Source: Deinococcales bacterium
GTDB lineage: Bacteria > Deinococcota > Deinococci > Deinococcales > JAAFIG01
Assembly: GCA_013298595.1 (NCBI GenBank)
Contig: JAAFIG010000019.1
Span: 1 to 49,439, forward strand
DNA: 49,439 nt
Direction: 5' to 3'
Below the pieces are notes generated by a model. It did no database searches. It was not told where the DNA came from and worked only from the letters and a program-made list of their open reading frames with translations. Made by a program: the position numbers and the translations under genes. Below, piece after piece: positions 33,491 through 42,874 of the stretch (positions are counted from its first letter, which is position 1; each line of letters opens with the position of its first letter).

Positions 33491-34245
33491 TGACGACTGC
33501 ACCAACAATGCTGAATTTACTACGTTTTCGGGCGCGTACTTTGCCTGTGGCTATTGCTTCGAGTATTGGTTTACTGCTGGCTGGTGTAGCGATCACACAG
33601 GCGAATTTACCTGTGTGGGGTGGCACACTGATGTTTCTTGGTGCGATAGCTGTACCTGTTGCCTTAAAATTCCGTGATGATCTGGTTATTTGGGGAGCAG
33701 CTGCTTGTATGCTTAGTGGTTTATTATTACTACAAGGTTTTCATACGTTAGAGCATATTGTGCAGTTAGTACAATTTTATCTGCTCAACCGTCCGCCTGT
33801 TGATAGTCAGGGACTAATCTCGAGTTTGAATGTTGAATGGGTGCATTTTATTTGGAATTGGACTGTTTGGGGCATGGTGGTATACCTGATGCGTAACGGT
33901 ATGAAAAGCATTTGGACGTATCCTTTTTTTGCGTGGATGACCCTACATAGTTTCGAGCACACGTATATGTTACTCAATTACTTACATGTTTCAGCTGAAC
34001 TAGGTCAATTGAATTTGCCTCAATTTGGTTCAGCACAAGTGCTTCCAGGCATTCTTGGACGTGATGGTTGGTTGGCTAATAACTTAGCGTTTTGTCGTAG
34101 TATTCCTGGGTTAAGTACATTACCTCGAGTAGCCATTCATTTTTATTGGAATATCGGAGAGATGACCTTGTTGTTATTAGCAGCTCGGGAGGCTTTACCA
34201 AAAATGGTGAAAACCGCAGAGTTACGTAGTACTGCGAAAGTTTAG
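33490..34245 (+). CDS. His-rich integral membrane protein of unknown function
   Basis: 251 residues, about six transmembrane helices. Several His/Glu/Trp clusters sit in or near helices: GFHTLEHIVQ, EWVHFIWNWTVWG, TLHSFEHTYML, AIHFYWNIGEM. The spacing of two HxxEH motifs and the later HFYW suggests a metal or heme site within the membrane, but I know no matching family. Translation is coupled to the ASPIC/UnbV gene, suggesting they work together at the membrane. Confidence 0.72.
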   Translation: MTTAPTMLNLLRFRARTLPVAIASSIGLLLAGVAITQANLPVWGGTLMFLGAIAVPVALKFRDDLVIWGAAACMLSGLLLLQGFHTLEHIVQLVQFYLLNRPPVDSQGLISSLNVEWVHFIWNWTVWGMVVYLMRNGMKSIWTYPFFAWMTLHSFEHTYMLLNYLHVSAELGQLNLPQFGSAQVLPGILGRDGWLANNLAFCRSIPGLSTLPRVAIHFYWNIGEMTLLLLAAREALPKMVKTAELRSTAKV

Positions 34246-34328
34246 GAAGTTACTTTTTTACAGGTCGTTGAAGCAAATCGATAGTTGTTATCTTGGACTG
34301 TAAACAGCTAGAAATTAGGAGCTTAATC

Positions 34329-35708
34329 ATGAATCCAAAAATCACGCTTATTGGCGCTGGCAGTACAGTCTTTGCTAAGAATTTACTTGGCGATATTCTT
34401 TCTTACCCAGAACTCGAGAATTCAACCATTGTGCTTTTTGACATTAACCCTGAACGCTTAAAAACCTCGGAAATTGTGGCACATAAAGTGGCAGAAGCTC
34501 TTGGGATTGAACCAACAATTATTGCTACACTCGATGCCGAAAAAGCGCTCGAAGGTGCAAATTATGCGATCAGCATGATTCAAGTGGGTGGTTATAAACC
34601 CAGCACTGTGATTGATTTTGAAATCCCCAAAAAATATGGTTTACAACAAACCATTGCCGATACCCTTGGTATTGGTGGCATCATGCGTGGGTTGCGAACC
34701 ATTCCAGTTTTACTCGAGTACAGCCGTTTAATGGAACGTGTCTGCCCTGATGTACTACACATGAATTACGTTAACCCAATGGCAATCAACTGCATCGCTC
34801 TTGCCAAAGCAAGCCCAATCAAACTGGTTGGCTTATGCCACAGTGTGCCGCACACTGCCCACGAATTAGCATCTGATCTTGGTGTGCCACCCCAAGAAGT
34901 GCAATACCTTGTGGCAGGAATTAACCACATGGCGTTTTACCTCAAACTCGAGCAACACCACAAAGATGGTCGTATCGAAGATCTCTACCCAAAAGTGCGC
35001 GAATTTGTGGCTCGAGGGAAATTTTCGCACCGTGTCACAGCCGATATGCCGTGGGGTTTAACTGACCATGTTCGATACGAAGTGTTCAAGCACTTTGGGT
35101 ACAGTGTTACAGAGTCGTCCGAGCATTTTAGTGAATACGTGCCTTGGTTTATTAAACAAGGTCGCTCAGATTTACTCGAGCAATTTCATATCCCAATCGA
35201 AGAATATATTCGGCGTTGTGAACTCAACACTGCCAAATGGCAGGATTTGCAAACACGTCTCGAGAACCCAAATGAAAAACTCGAAGTCAAACGCAGCGTT
35301 GAATACGGTTCGTTAATTATTCACAGCCAAGAAACAGGGCAACCTCGAGTGATTTATGGCAATGTGCCTAATAAAGGTTTAATTAGTAACTTACCAGAGG
35401 ATTGTTGTGTTGAAGTGCCATGTTTGGTCGATAAAAACGGTATTCAACCTACCAAAATCGGTAAAATCCCACCACACTTGGCAGCGATGATGAGAACCAA
35501 TATCAATGTCCAAGAACTCACTGCCGAAGCTGTTCTCACAGGGAACCGTGAACACATCTACCATGCTGCTATGCTCGACCCACATACCGCTGCCGAACTG
35601 GATTTACAACAAATTCATAATATGGTTAATGAATTACTAGAAGCACATGGTCAAAGTATCCCCGAGGTATTACGCCTTGAGTCACGAAGCCCACAAGCAA
35701 TTGGGTAG
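34329..35708 (+). CDS. Glycoside hydrolase family 4, alpha-galactosidase-like
   Basis: 459 residues. GH4 enzymes use NAD+ and Mn2+ to cleave glycosides by oxidation-elimination in the cytoplasm. Seen here: the dinucleotide motif ITLIGAGSTVFAKNLLGD, NYVNPMAINC, GLCHSVPHTA with the metal Cys170, and GINHMAFYLKLE with His200. The opening is closest to MelA alpha-galactosidases, so imported melibiose- or raffinose-type sugars are likely, but alpha-glucosidase or glucuronidase activity cannot be excluded. The start at 34329 has a TAGGAG site. The -10 box of the lacI-type gene overlaps its stop codon. Confidence 0.88.
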   Translation: MNPKITLIGAGSTVFAKNLLGDILSYPELENSTIVLFDINPERLKTSEIVAHKVAEALGIEPTIIATLDAEKALEGANYAISMIQVGGYKPSTVIDFEIPKKYGLQQTIADTLGIGGIMRGLRTIPVLLEYSRLMERVCPDVLHMNYVNPMAINCIALAKASPIKLVGLCHSVPHTAHELASDLGVPPQEVQYLVAGINHMAFYLKLEQHHKDGRIEDLYPKVREFVARGKFSHRVTADMPWGLTDHVRYEVFKHFGYSVTESSEHFSEYVPWFIKQGRSDLLEQFHIPIEEYIRRCELNTAKWQDLQTRLENPNEKLEVKRSVEYGSLIIHSQETGQPRVIYGNVPNKGLISNLPEDCCVEVPCLVDKNGIQPTKIGKIPPHLAAMMRTNINVQELTAEAVLTGNREHIYHAAMLDPHTAAELDLQQIHNMVNELLEAHGQSIPEVLRLESRSPQAIG

Positions 35709-35711
35709 AAT
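35706..35711 (+). promoter_or_regulatory. -10 box of the LacI-type regulator, overlapping the GH4 stop codon
   Basis: TAGAAT: its first three bases are the TAG stop of the upstream gene. The ATG of the regulator follows five bases later with no ribosome site. Confidence 0.55.
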
Positions 35712-35716
35712 AGTGT

Positions 35717-36769
35717 ATGTCCAATCGGAATAAACGAATCACCAGTCAACAAGTTGCTACTAAGGCTGGTGTCTCGAGAACAACGGTTTCTTTTGTACTG
35801 AATAATGTTCCGAACGCCAATATTCCCGAAAGTACTCGAGTTAAGGTTTTAGAAGCTGCCGAAGAACTTGGGTATGTGCCAAATGCTGCTGCAAAAATGT
35901 TGGTTAGTGGTGAAACCCGTACCATTGGTTTGGTTATTTCACATGCCGAACATTTGGCTGTGGACGCATTTATTCCACAAGTTTTATATAGTCTTAGCAA
36001 ACACAGCCAAGAAGCGGGTTATAACCTTTTACTCGAGACAGTCCGCGATGTCTCAGCTCCGGATGCGTACATGCAATTGGTACGAGGGCATCAAATAGAT
36101 GGCTTAGTGGTGGTAAATACTCGTTCTGACGATTCACAATTACCCGAGTTGGTGCGTAAAAACTTTCCTGTTGTTATTATCGGATTTCCCAATTGGACAG
36201 CTATTGCCGATAATGTGCATTACGTTGCCACCAATGCGATTGAATCTGCACGCCTTGCCACAAAACACTTGCTTGATCTTGGACATCAACGAATTGCCCA
36301 TGTTACATTTTCACCCGAAAATTATTTTGCCACCCAAGACCGCCACCAAGGCTATACCATCGCGCTCGAGCAAGCAGGTATTGGCTACAAAAAGAATTTA
36401 GTCGCTTACGGCAATTACAGTGCCGAAAGTGGTTTTGTTGCCATGCAAACACTCTTAGCCCGTAAACCCAGCGCGGTTTTTGTTGGTAACGACACCGTTG
36501 CCATTGGTGTGATGGCAGCTATTCAACAAGCAGGCAAGCGCATCCCCGAAGATATCGCCATTGTTGGTTACGACGATATTCCCACAGCACCATATCTAAG
36601 CCCACCACTGACCACCGTCCGAGTATCTGCCCTCGAGCATGGACAAAAAGCCATAGCAATGCTCGAGAAACTGATGCAAGGCGAAACTGTGCTCGAGAAA
36701 GCTATTTACTGCCAAACCCCAGTGATTATTCGAGATTCGTGCGGAGCGAAATTACACGCCAAAAAGTAA
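35717..36769 (+). CDS. LacI family transcriptional regulator
   Basis: 350 residues. The N-terminal helix-turn-helix is VATKAGVSRTTVSFVLNN, the hinge helix is GYVPNAAAKML, and the rest is a sugar-binding core (TIGLVISHAEHLAVDAF, DGLVVVNTRSDD, RIAHVTFSP, AIVGYDDIPTAPYLSPPLTTV). It most likely represses the sugar transport/GH4 region upstream and is released by a sugar ligand; the inverted repeat at 28404-28432 is a candidate operator. It has its own leaderless promoter. Confidence 0.92.
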   Translation: MSNRNKRITSQQVATKAGVSRTTVSFVLNNVPNANIPESTRVKVLEAAEELGYVPNAAAKMLVSGETRTIGLVISHAEHLAVDAFIPQVLYSLSKHSQEAGYNLLLETVRDVSAPDAYMQLVRGHQIDGLVVVNTRSDDSQLPELVRKNFPVVIIGFPNWTAIADNVHYVATNAIESARLATKHLLDLGHQRIAHVTFSPENYFATQDRHQGYTIALEQAGIGYKKNLVAYGNYSAESGFVAMQTLLARKPSAVFVGNDTVAIGVMAAIQQAGKRIPEDIAIVGYDDIPTAPYLSPPLTTVRVSALEHGQKAIAMLEKLMQGETVLEKAIYCQTPVIIRDSCGAKLHAKK

Positions 36770-36834
36770 AGGCAGTAATTCTTCAGCTTTGCCAAGAATT
36801 TTCTATATTTTTGAGGTATCGTTTTTAGGAAAAA

Positions 36835-37635
36835 TTAGAGTAACAAATTCTGAGAAGCCGTAAAAATAGGGGCTAAGCCAAGCAAATTGTGTAACATCCG
36901 AGCATTCTCGAGTCCTTGCCCGCGAGTGGTGTTAGCAAAGTAAATATAAGCTGTTTTGACTTGAGTGGCTTTTAATGTTGTCACCCAAGGCTCGAGTTCC
37001 GCAGCGGTGTACAAATAATCGTGGCGTTCGGCTGCGTCTTTGCCTTCAAACCAATTGGCTTGGTTACGACCATGAAAGCGCAAGTAAATCATTTGATCGC
37101 GGCGTAGTACAGGTAAGGGTAAATCTTTGAGTGGTGGTAAATCTATACTGACAGCATGAACGCCCATATCGGCAAGAAATTGGTACACCGCTGCTTTATC
37201 CCAACTGGCATGACGAAACTCGATGGCTAACGGGAAACCAGTAAACCAACTTGCTAATTGCTCGAGGTACAACCGAGACTCGAGGGTGTTCTTAAAACCA
37301 AAAGGAAATTGTGCCAGTAAAGCCCCAAGTTTGCCTGCCTCGAGTAGAGGTTGCATGGTGTAACGAAATTCCGAAGCGCTTTTCGCTGTGGCTGTGAATT
37401 CGTGTGTAAAACTTTTATGTAATTTCGCGCAGAAATTGAGTTTGCCGTTGGTGCGAGTAATCATGTTTGTCATTTGTTTTTGAGCTGGTACAGCGTAGTA
37501 TGTGCTATTTATTTCTACTGTATTAAAATGCTCGGCGTAAAACTCGAGCCAATGGGTTTTCTTAACAGTTTCTGGGTAAAAAATGCCTACCCAATCTTCG
37601 TTGCTAAAGCCACTTGTGCCAATAAAAACTTGCAT
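36835..37635 (-). CDS. DUF72 family protein
   Basis: 266 residues of the DUF72 (YecE-like) TIM-barrel family: IGTSGFSNEDWVGIFYP, EFYAEHFNTVEINSTYY, LAIEFRHASWD and IYLRFHGRNQANWF are typical. The biochemical role of the family is not settled; the TIM-barrel pocket suggests an endonuclease- or isomerase-like function. The start is preceded by CATACT six bases upstream, so it may be leaderless. It is divergent from the flavin monooxygenase gene with 29 bp between the start codons. Confidence 0.88.
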   Translation of the reverse strand: MQVFIGTSGFSNEDWVGIFYPETVKKTHWLEFYAEHFNTVEINSTYYAVPAQKQMTNMITRTNGKLNFCAKLHKSFTHEFTATAKSASEFRYTMQPLLEAGKLGALLAQFPFGFKNTLESRLYLEQLASWFTGFPLAIEFRHASWDKAAVYQFLADMGVHAVSIDLPPLKDLPLPVLRRDQMIYLRFHGRNQANWFEGKDAAERHDYLYTAAELEPWVTTLKATQVKTAYIYFANTTRGQGLENARMLHNLLGLAPIFTASQNLLL

Positions 37636-37650
37636 CGCTCGAGTATGGCA

Positions 37651-37656
37651 TAATTT
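37651..37656 (+). promoter_or_regulatory. -10 box of the flavin monooxygenase gene
   Basis: TAATTT, eight bases before GTG 37665, with no ribosome site. Confidence 0.4.
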
Positions 37657-37664
37657 AATTCATC

Positions 37665-38948
37665 GTGAAATCAGTTTGTGTGATTGGGGCAGGTCCGAGT
37701 GGTATTGCGGCGATTAAAAACTTGCGTGATGCAGGTCTGGACGTAACTGCTTACGATTTACAATCCGACGTGGGTGGCAATTGGCGTTTCTCCGAGGATG
37801 TTGGTCACTCGAGTGTTTTTGCTACCACGCATATTATCTCGAGTAAATTTTATAGTGCGTATCAGGATTATCCAATGCCCGCGCATTTTCCTGATTATCC
37901 TTCGCATCAGCAGTTGCTCGAGTATTTTACGGGTTATGCTAAGCATTTTTTGTTGTACCCGTACATTCAATTTCAGACATTGGTAAAATCGTGTACCCCT
38001 CTCGAGGCTGGGCGTTGGCGTGTGATTACGCTGCACAATGGTGTTGAATCGTCTCGAGATTTTGATGCCTTGGTGGTTTGCAATGGGCATCATTACAAAC
38101 CCAGATTACCCGAGTATGCTGGTGAATTTACTGGGCAATTTTTGCATTCGCATGCTTTTAAGCGTGCCGAACCTTTCCGAGATCAACGTATTCTGGTGAT
38201 CGGAGGTGGCAATAGTGCTTGTGATATTGCCGTGGAAACCTCACGAATCTCGAGGTATACCGATGTTTCATGGCGGCGTGGTTATTGGGTGGTGCCAAAA
38301 TTTGTACTGGGTAAACCTGCCGATGTGCTTTCTCGAGGGGTGACTTGGATTCCTCGAGCCATTCGTTTTTGGTTGTACGAGAAATTGATGTTGTTACTCA
38401 ATGGTCGCAATAGCGATATTGGTTTACCGAATCCAGATCATAAAATTGGGCAATCGCATATTTTACTCAATTCCGAATTGGTTTATTTTGTGCGGCATGG
38501 CAAAATAAGGGTTCGCCCAGATGTGGCACGTTTTGCTGGGCAAACAGTGCATTTTACCGATGGCTCGAGCCAAGAGTACGACACCATTATTACAGCTACG
38601 GGCTACTGGATCGAGCATCCGTTTCTCGAGAAGAGTTTGCTGGATTTCTCGAGTGGAGCTGTGCCGTTGTACTTAAAAATGATGCCTGCGGGTATTGCCA
38701 ATTTGTATTTTTTGGGTTTGTTTCAACCGCTGGGTTGTATTTGGCCCGGTGCCGAGTTGCAAGCAAAGCTGGTGGCGAAGCATTTAACGGGCGCGTGGCA
38801 ACCCAGTGCCAATCTCGAGGATTTAATTGCTTCCGAATTAGCCCATCCTGATGTGCCACAAATAAACACGCCGCGCCATACCATTACGGTGGATGACGCG
38901 GCGTTTCGAGCGAGGTTGCAAGCGCAGTTATTACGCAGCGGTGGCTAA
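37665..38948 (+). CDS. Flavin-containing monooxygenase (FMO-like)
   Basis: 427 residues with GTG start. The FAD motif VIGAGPSGIAAIKNL is at residues 5-19, the FMO fingerprint FxGxxxHxxx(F) appears as FTGQFLHSHAF, and the NADPH motif is VIGGGNSACDIA. The later DTIITATGYW is also class-typical. The enzyme would add oxygen to a nucleophilic N or S atom, or act as a Baeyer-Villiger enzyme, using NADPH and FAD in the cytoplasm. Substrate unknown. It ends six bases before the stop of the convergent azoreductase gene. Confidence 0.9.
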   Translation: MKSVCVIGAGPSGIAAIKNLRDAGLDVTAYDLQSDVGGNWRFSEDVGHSSVFATTHIISSKFYSAYQDYPMPAHFPDYPSHQQLLEYFTGYAKHFLLYPYIQFQTLVKSCTPLEAGRWRVITLHNGVESSRDFDALVVCNGHHYKPRLPEYAGEFTGQFLHSHAFKRAEPFRDQRILVIGGGNSACDIAVETSRISRYTDVSWRRGYWVVPKFVLGKPADVLSRGVTWIPRAIRFWLYEKLMLLLNGRNSDIGLPNPDHKIGQSHILLNSELVYFVRHGKIRVRPDVARFAGQTVHFTDGSSQEYDTIITATGYWIEHPFLEKSLLDFSSGAVPLYLKMMPAGIANLYFLGLFQPLGCIWPGAELQAKLVAKHLTGAWQPSANLEDLIASELAHPDVPQINTPRHTITVDDAAFRARLQAQLLRSGG

Positions 38949-38954
38949 GCTCGT

Positions 38955-39596
38955 TTACGCAGCGGCTGCTAAGCTCGAGACTTTGCTCAGAGCAGCAGCG
39001 ATAATTTCAGCTTTTTTATCGGGGAATTGACCAACACCTTCGGCGGTGACAAATTCGACATCGCTGATACCAACAAAGTTCAGAATGCCTTTGAGGTGAT
39101 TGCTGGCATGGGTGTAACCTTCGGCTGGTGTGCCCGTAAAGTGTGAACCGCTGGACTCGAGAATAACAGCTTTTTTGCCTTTGTCGCCGAGTAGAGCAAC
39201 TGGTCCTGTTTGGGTGTAGTTAAAGGTTTTTCCTGCCACGACCACAGCTGCGTCTATGTAGGCTTTGACCATTGGTGGATAGCCGAAATTCCACATTGGG
39301 GCGGCAAAAATAATTTTGTCAGCTGCCACAAATTGATCGGCAAGTTCGCCCATACGAGCCAATTTTGCGCCTTCGGTGGCTGTCACTTCGGCGGCTTTAC
39401 CATTTTGGAATTTGCCCCATGCGCTCAGCACTTCGGCATCCACAAGTGGGATGTTGTCGTTGTACAAATCTACTACTTCGACGGTATCGCTTGGGTTTTT
39501 AGCGGTGTAATCGGCTTGGAAACGCTCGAGTAATTGCACTGAGATACTGGTTGCGCTGGTGCCTGGGTGTCCTTTAACAAATAATACTTTTGCCAT
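38955..39596 (-). CDS. azoR: FMN-dependent NADH-azoreductase
   Basis: 213 residues of the flavodoxin-fold AzoR family: KVLFVKGHPGTSATS (FMN phosphate site), FAAPMWNFGYPPMVKAYIDA and KTFNYTQTGPVALL. It reduces quinones and azo compounds by two-electron transfer from NADH, a detoxifying role. The start at 39596 is chosen because an AAAGGAG site lies about nine bases upstream and the family begins MxKVL. The gene behind it on the same strand is an Rrf2 regulator, likely its repressor. Confidence 0.9.
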   Translation of the reverse strand: MAKVLFVKGHPGTSATSISVQLLERFQADYTAKNPSDTVEVVDLYNDNIPLVDAEVLSAWGKFQNGKAAEVTATEGAKLARMGELADQFVAADKIIFAAPMWNFGYPPMVKAYIDAAVVVAGKTFNYTQTGPVALLGDKGKKAVILESSGSHFTGTPAEGYTHASNHLKGILNFVGISDVEFVTAEGVGQFPDKKAEIIAAALSKVSSLAAAA

Positions 39597-39702
39597 GATA
39601 ATGATCTCCTTTTGCACTCGAGCCTTGCTCTAAATGCGTAACAAAAATTATTACACATTAAAACTACGCAAGATGTGGTGTAACCAACCAAGTCCATGTT
39701 AG

Positions 39703-40140
39703 CTAGGCAACACGAAGTTCGGCTTCTCGAGGTATTGCAATAGCTTTATTCAGCACATCCTGCAAAGAAACTTGGCGCAACGTCTCGAGAAAAGCCACTT
39801 CGGCGGCATCCGAAGCAGCAGCAATTGTGGATTCAAGTGCACTCGAGAAAACACAGCCACAACGCTCGGCTGGAATGTTTTTCAGGAGATGTTCTTCTTT
39901 GGTCACAGCAAACACACACGCCAAAGTAATTTTTTCAGGCGGCAACGCCAATTTTAAGCCACCACCCGGACCAAGCCGCGACTGCACCATATTGGCTTTA
40001 CTCAGCGCTTGTGCTAAGCGCCGCACCACAACAGCATTGGTACCAACCATTTCGGCAAGACGATCCGAAGTCAGCAAAGCATCATCGCTCGAGCCGAGGA
40101 TGGTCAGGATGTGCATAGAAAGCGCAAACCGCGAATTCAT
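39703..40140 (-). CDS. Rrf2 family transcriptional regulator, YwnA-like
   Basis: 145 residues. The winged helix (LLTSDRLAEMVGTNAVVVRRLAQALSKA, then SRLGPGGGLKLA) is typical of Rrf2. It lacks the three-Cys Fe-S cluster of IscR but has a close pair in AERCGCVFSS that could sense oxidants or electrophiles. Its place upstream of azoR suggests control of that gene. The start follows TACAGT by seven bases without a ribosome site (leaderless). Confidence 0.88.
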   Translation of the reverse strand: MNSRFALSMHILTILGSSDDALLTSDRLAEMVGTNAVVVRRLAQALSKANMVQSRLGPGGGLKLALPPEKITLACVFAVTKEEHLLKNIPAERCGCVFSSALESTIAAASDAAEVAFLETLRQVSLQDVLNKAIAIPREAELRVA

Positions 40141-40147
40141 ACAAAAG

Positions 40148-40207
40148 ACTGTACAGCAAAAAAGAAATTTGTGTAGTTACATGGACAACCTATTTGCCAC
40201 GTATACT
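40148..40207. promoter_or_regulatory. Back-to-back leaderless promoters
   Basis: On the minus strand TACAGT (40148-40153) lies seven bases before the Rrf2 start. On the plus strand TATACT (40202-40207) lies seven bases before the prolyl oligopeptidase start at 40215. Confidence 0.5.
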
Positions 40208-40214
40208 ATTTACC

Positions 40215-42239
40215 ATGCAATCAGACCCTTATCTTTGGCTCGAGGACATCGAAAGCGAAGCATCACTGGCGTGGGTAAAAAGCCAAAATGCAATCAGTAC
40301 CTCACAACTCGAGGCATTACCAAACTTTGCCCCATTACGTAGCCGTATTGCCGCGATGCTTGACTCGAGTGAAAAAATTCCATATGTCACAGCTCGAAAT
40401 GGTTTGCTTTACAACTTTTGGCGCGATACCAAGAATGTGCGAGGTGTATGGCGACGCACTACCCTTGAATCTTTTCAAAGTGATACGCCTAATTGGGAAG
40501 TTTTACTCGACCTCGACGAATTAGCAACTCGAGAAGAAAAAAATTGGGTGTGGCACGAAGCCAATTTTCATTACCCGAGTTATTCTCGAGCACTGATTTA
40601 CTTATCTGATGGTGGCACCGATGCCCACACCATGCGCGAATTTGATATGGAAACAAAAACCTTCCTCGAGCATGGTTTTCACTTACCCCAAGCCAAATCT
40701 CGAGCCATTTGGATAGATTTAGATACGCTCTGGGCGGGTACCGATTTTGGCGAAGGCAGCTTAAATAATTCTGGCTACGCTCGCATCATTAAACAATGGA
40801 AACGCGCTACACCACTCGAGCAAGCTGTGACGGTGTTTGAAGGTGCCATGACCGATGTCTGGGCATTTGTGCAACGCCAAGACGAAACACCAAACCGCAT
40901 TTTTTTAATGCAGGGACTCGATTTTTACACCAATAACTTTATGCTTTGTGCCGATGGTGGCATGACCAAACTCGACAAACAAATCAGTGCCAATGCCACA
41001 CCATTTGGCGATTGGTTATTGCTCGAGTTGCGCGAAGATTGGACAACCAACGGCACAACTTACCCACAGGGTGCCTTAATCGTTTCAAAACTCGAGGCAG
41101 CCTTTGCGGGCAAAGCCGATTGGACAGTACTGTTTGCACCCACAGAACGCAGCGCCTTAGCCGATTTTACCCTGACCAAAAATTACATTATGCTCAATGT
41201 GCTCGAGAATGTGCAAAACCGGGTTTTTGCAGTGCAATTCAAAAATGGCTCGTGGCAAACCCAGAGTATTGCCATACCTGAAAACAGCACTGCCTATATC
41301 TCGGCATTTGACGCACACCTCAACGATGATTTCTGGCTGACACTAACAGGTTTTTTAACACCTTCTACACTCATGCTTGGCAGTGTTGGCAAAAGCAACT
41401 TGCAAACCATCAAAGCATCACCCAGTTATTTTGATGCCAGCCAATTAATAGTCCAACAACTCGATGCGATATCCAAGGATGGTACAGCAATTCCGTACTT
41501 TCAAATCTCGAGTAAAAATATGGTGTTAAATGGCAAAAACCCAACCATGTTGTACGGCTACGGGGGCTTTGAAGTTTCAGAACTCCCTTTTTACTCAGCC
41601 AGTATCGGCATGGGTTGGCTCGAGCAAGGTGGTGTGTTTGTTGTCGCTAACATCCGAGGTGGAGGTGAATTCGGACCACGCTGGCACCGAGCCGCCCTAC
41701 GCGAAAACCGCCAACGCGCCTACGATGATTTTATCGCCATTGCCGAGCACTTAATTGCTCGCAAAGTCACCTCGAGTCAACACCTTGGCATTCGCGGCGG
41801 CAGCAACGGCGGATTACTAATGGGAGCCATGTTTACCCAACGACCAGATTTATTTGCCGCAGTCATTTGTGCCGTACCACTACTCGACATGCAGCGCTAC
41901 CATAAGTTACTGGCAGGTGCATCCTGGATGGCAGAATACGGCGACCCAGACAACCCAACCGACTGGGAATTTATACAAAAATACAGCCCATACCAAAACG
42001 TATTTGCCAACAAAACCTACCCCAGTATTTTCTTCACCACCAGCACTCGAGACGACCGCGTACACCCAGGACACGCACGGAAAATGATGGCAAAAATGCT
42101 CGAGCAAAAACACAACGTGCTGTATTACGAAAATACCGAAGGTGGACACGCAGGAGCAGCCAACAATCTGCAAACAGCGTATAAATTAACCCTCGAGTAT
42201 TCGTACTTATGGCGCGAACTGACAAAGTCAGATATGTAG
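40215..42239 (+). CDS. Prolyl oligopeptidase family serine peptidase (S9)
   Basis: 674 residues. An N-terminal beta-propeller (MQSDPYLWLEDIESEASLAW start, KNWVWHEANF, GTDFGEGSLNNSGYARI) precedes an alpha/beta hydrolase domain with catalytic Ser in GIRGGSNGGLLMGA, Asp in TSTRDDRVHPGHARKM and His in EGGHAGAAN. It cleaves short peptides after proline in the cytoplasm. The start at 40215 is set by TATACT seven bases upstream. The end carries the -10 box (TAAAGT, from 42240) of the next small gene. Confidence 0.93.
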   Translation: MQSDPYLWLEDIESEASLAWVKSQNAISTSQLEALPNFAPLRSRIAAMLDSSEKIPYVTARNGLLYNFWRDTKNVRGVWRRTTLESFQSDTPNWEVLLDLDELATREEKNWVWHEANFHYPSYSRALIYLSDGGTDAHTMREFDMETKTFLEHGFHLPQAKSRAIWIDLDTLWAGTDFGEGSLNNSGYARIIKQWKRATPLEQAVTVFEGAMTDVWAFVQRQDETPNRIFLMQGLDFYTNNFMLCADGGMTKLDKQISANATPFGDWLLLELREDWTTNGTTYPQGALIVSKLEAAFAGKADWTVLFAPTERSALADFTLTKNYIMLNVLENVQNRVFAVQFKNGSWQTQSIAIPENSTAYISAFDAHLNDDFWLTLTGFLTPSTLMLGSVGKSNLQTIKASPSYFDASQLIVQQLDAISKDGTAIPYFQISSKNMVLNGKNPTMLYGYGGFEVSELPFYSASIGMGWLEQGGVFVVANIRGGGEFGPRWHRAALRENRQRAYDDFIAIAEHLIARKVTSSQHLGIRGGSNGGLLMGAMFTQRPDLFAAVICAVPLLDMQRYHKLLAGASWMAEYGDPDNPTDWEFIQKYSPYQNVFANKTYPSIFFTTSTRDDRVHPGHARKMMAKMLEQKHNVLYYENTEGGHAGAANNLQTAYKLTLEYSYLWRELTKSDM

Positions 42240-42251
42240 TAAAGTTTTTGT

Positions 42252-42479
42252 ATGGCAACAAGTGTACAAATAGACAAAGTATTGTTGAGGCAGGCAAAAG
42301 TCTTGGCTGGTTTGTCATCGCAGAACGAAATTGTCAATGAAGCATTACGTGAATTCATTCGAGTGCGATTAAAGTAACAACTGCTTGGATTACAAGGAAA
42401 AATTGTTTTCCACGAAAATCACGATTACAAAGCTCTGCGTGGTAAAAACGATAGTGCTCAATGGTTTGCGAAGTCATAA
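42252..42479 (+). pseudogene. VapB-like antitoxin gene with in-frame stop, no VapC partner
   Basis: The frame from ATG 42252 reads MATSVQIDKVLLRQAKVLAG and on to REFIRVRLK, then TAA at 42375-42377. The same frame continues without gaps as QLLGLQGKIVFHENHDYKAL up to TAA at 42477-42479, as expected for the C-terminal toxin-binding tail of VapB (PF09957-type). So one codon has become a stop. No PIN-domain VapC follows. A TAAAGT box six bases before the start suggests it is still transcribed; the ribbon-helix-helix part (41 residues) could still bind DNA. There is no CTCGAG in this area, so it may be a recent arrival. Confidence 0.72.
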
Positions 42480-42500
42480 AATTAAATTTTTGGAGGTGTT

Positions 42501-42857
42501 ATGTTCACGATCATTATTGCAGGGATCCTTGGACTGTTCATCATGCTTGTTGGAGGGATACTTGCACTGATCGGTGGGAACATTATCATCACTCGGAACC
42601 TACAACTGAAAGGTAAAGCAGCTCGGTATTACGGATTGACACTATTATTGTTATGTGTTCCATTTCAAATGCTTGTTTCGTTTATTTTCACCTCTTTGAT
42701 TACGATCGGACTTATGCCAATTGATGGCTTTCTTGTGATTATCCTTAATTTGGTTTGTGTTCTAGCATTTATTGCTGGTCTTACTTTTCTATTTCGACGA
42801 CTCAATGAAGCGAATCCCTCACTGGTATCTGGCGATAATCAGACAAGGGATTCGTAA
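42501..42857 (+). CDS. Small membrane protein of unknown function
   Basis: 118 residues, three transmembrane helices (about 3-28, 43-70, 75-98) and a short hydrophilic C-terminal tail. A GGAGG site is about 5 bases upstream of the ATG. No family recognised. It follows the broken antitoxin gene in a patch that has no CTCGAG, so it may have been acquired with it. Confidence 0.68.
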   Translation: MFTIIIAGILGLFIMLVGGILALIGGNIIITRNLQLKGKAARYYGLTLLLLCVPFQMLVSFIFTSLITIGLMPIDGFLVIILNLVCVLAFIAGLTFLFRRLNEANPSLVSGDNQTRDS

Positions 42858-42874
42858 ACTTTAGACTATTTGAG

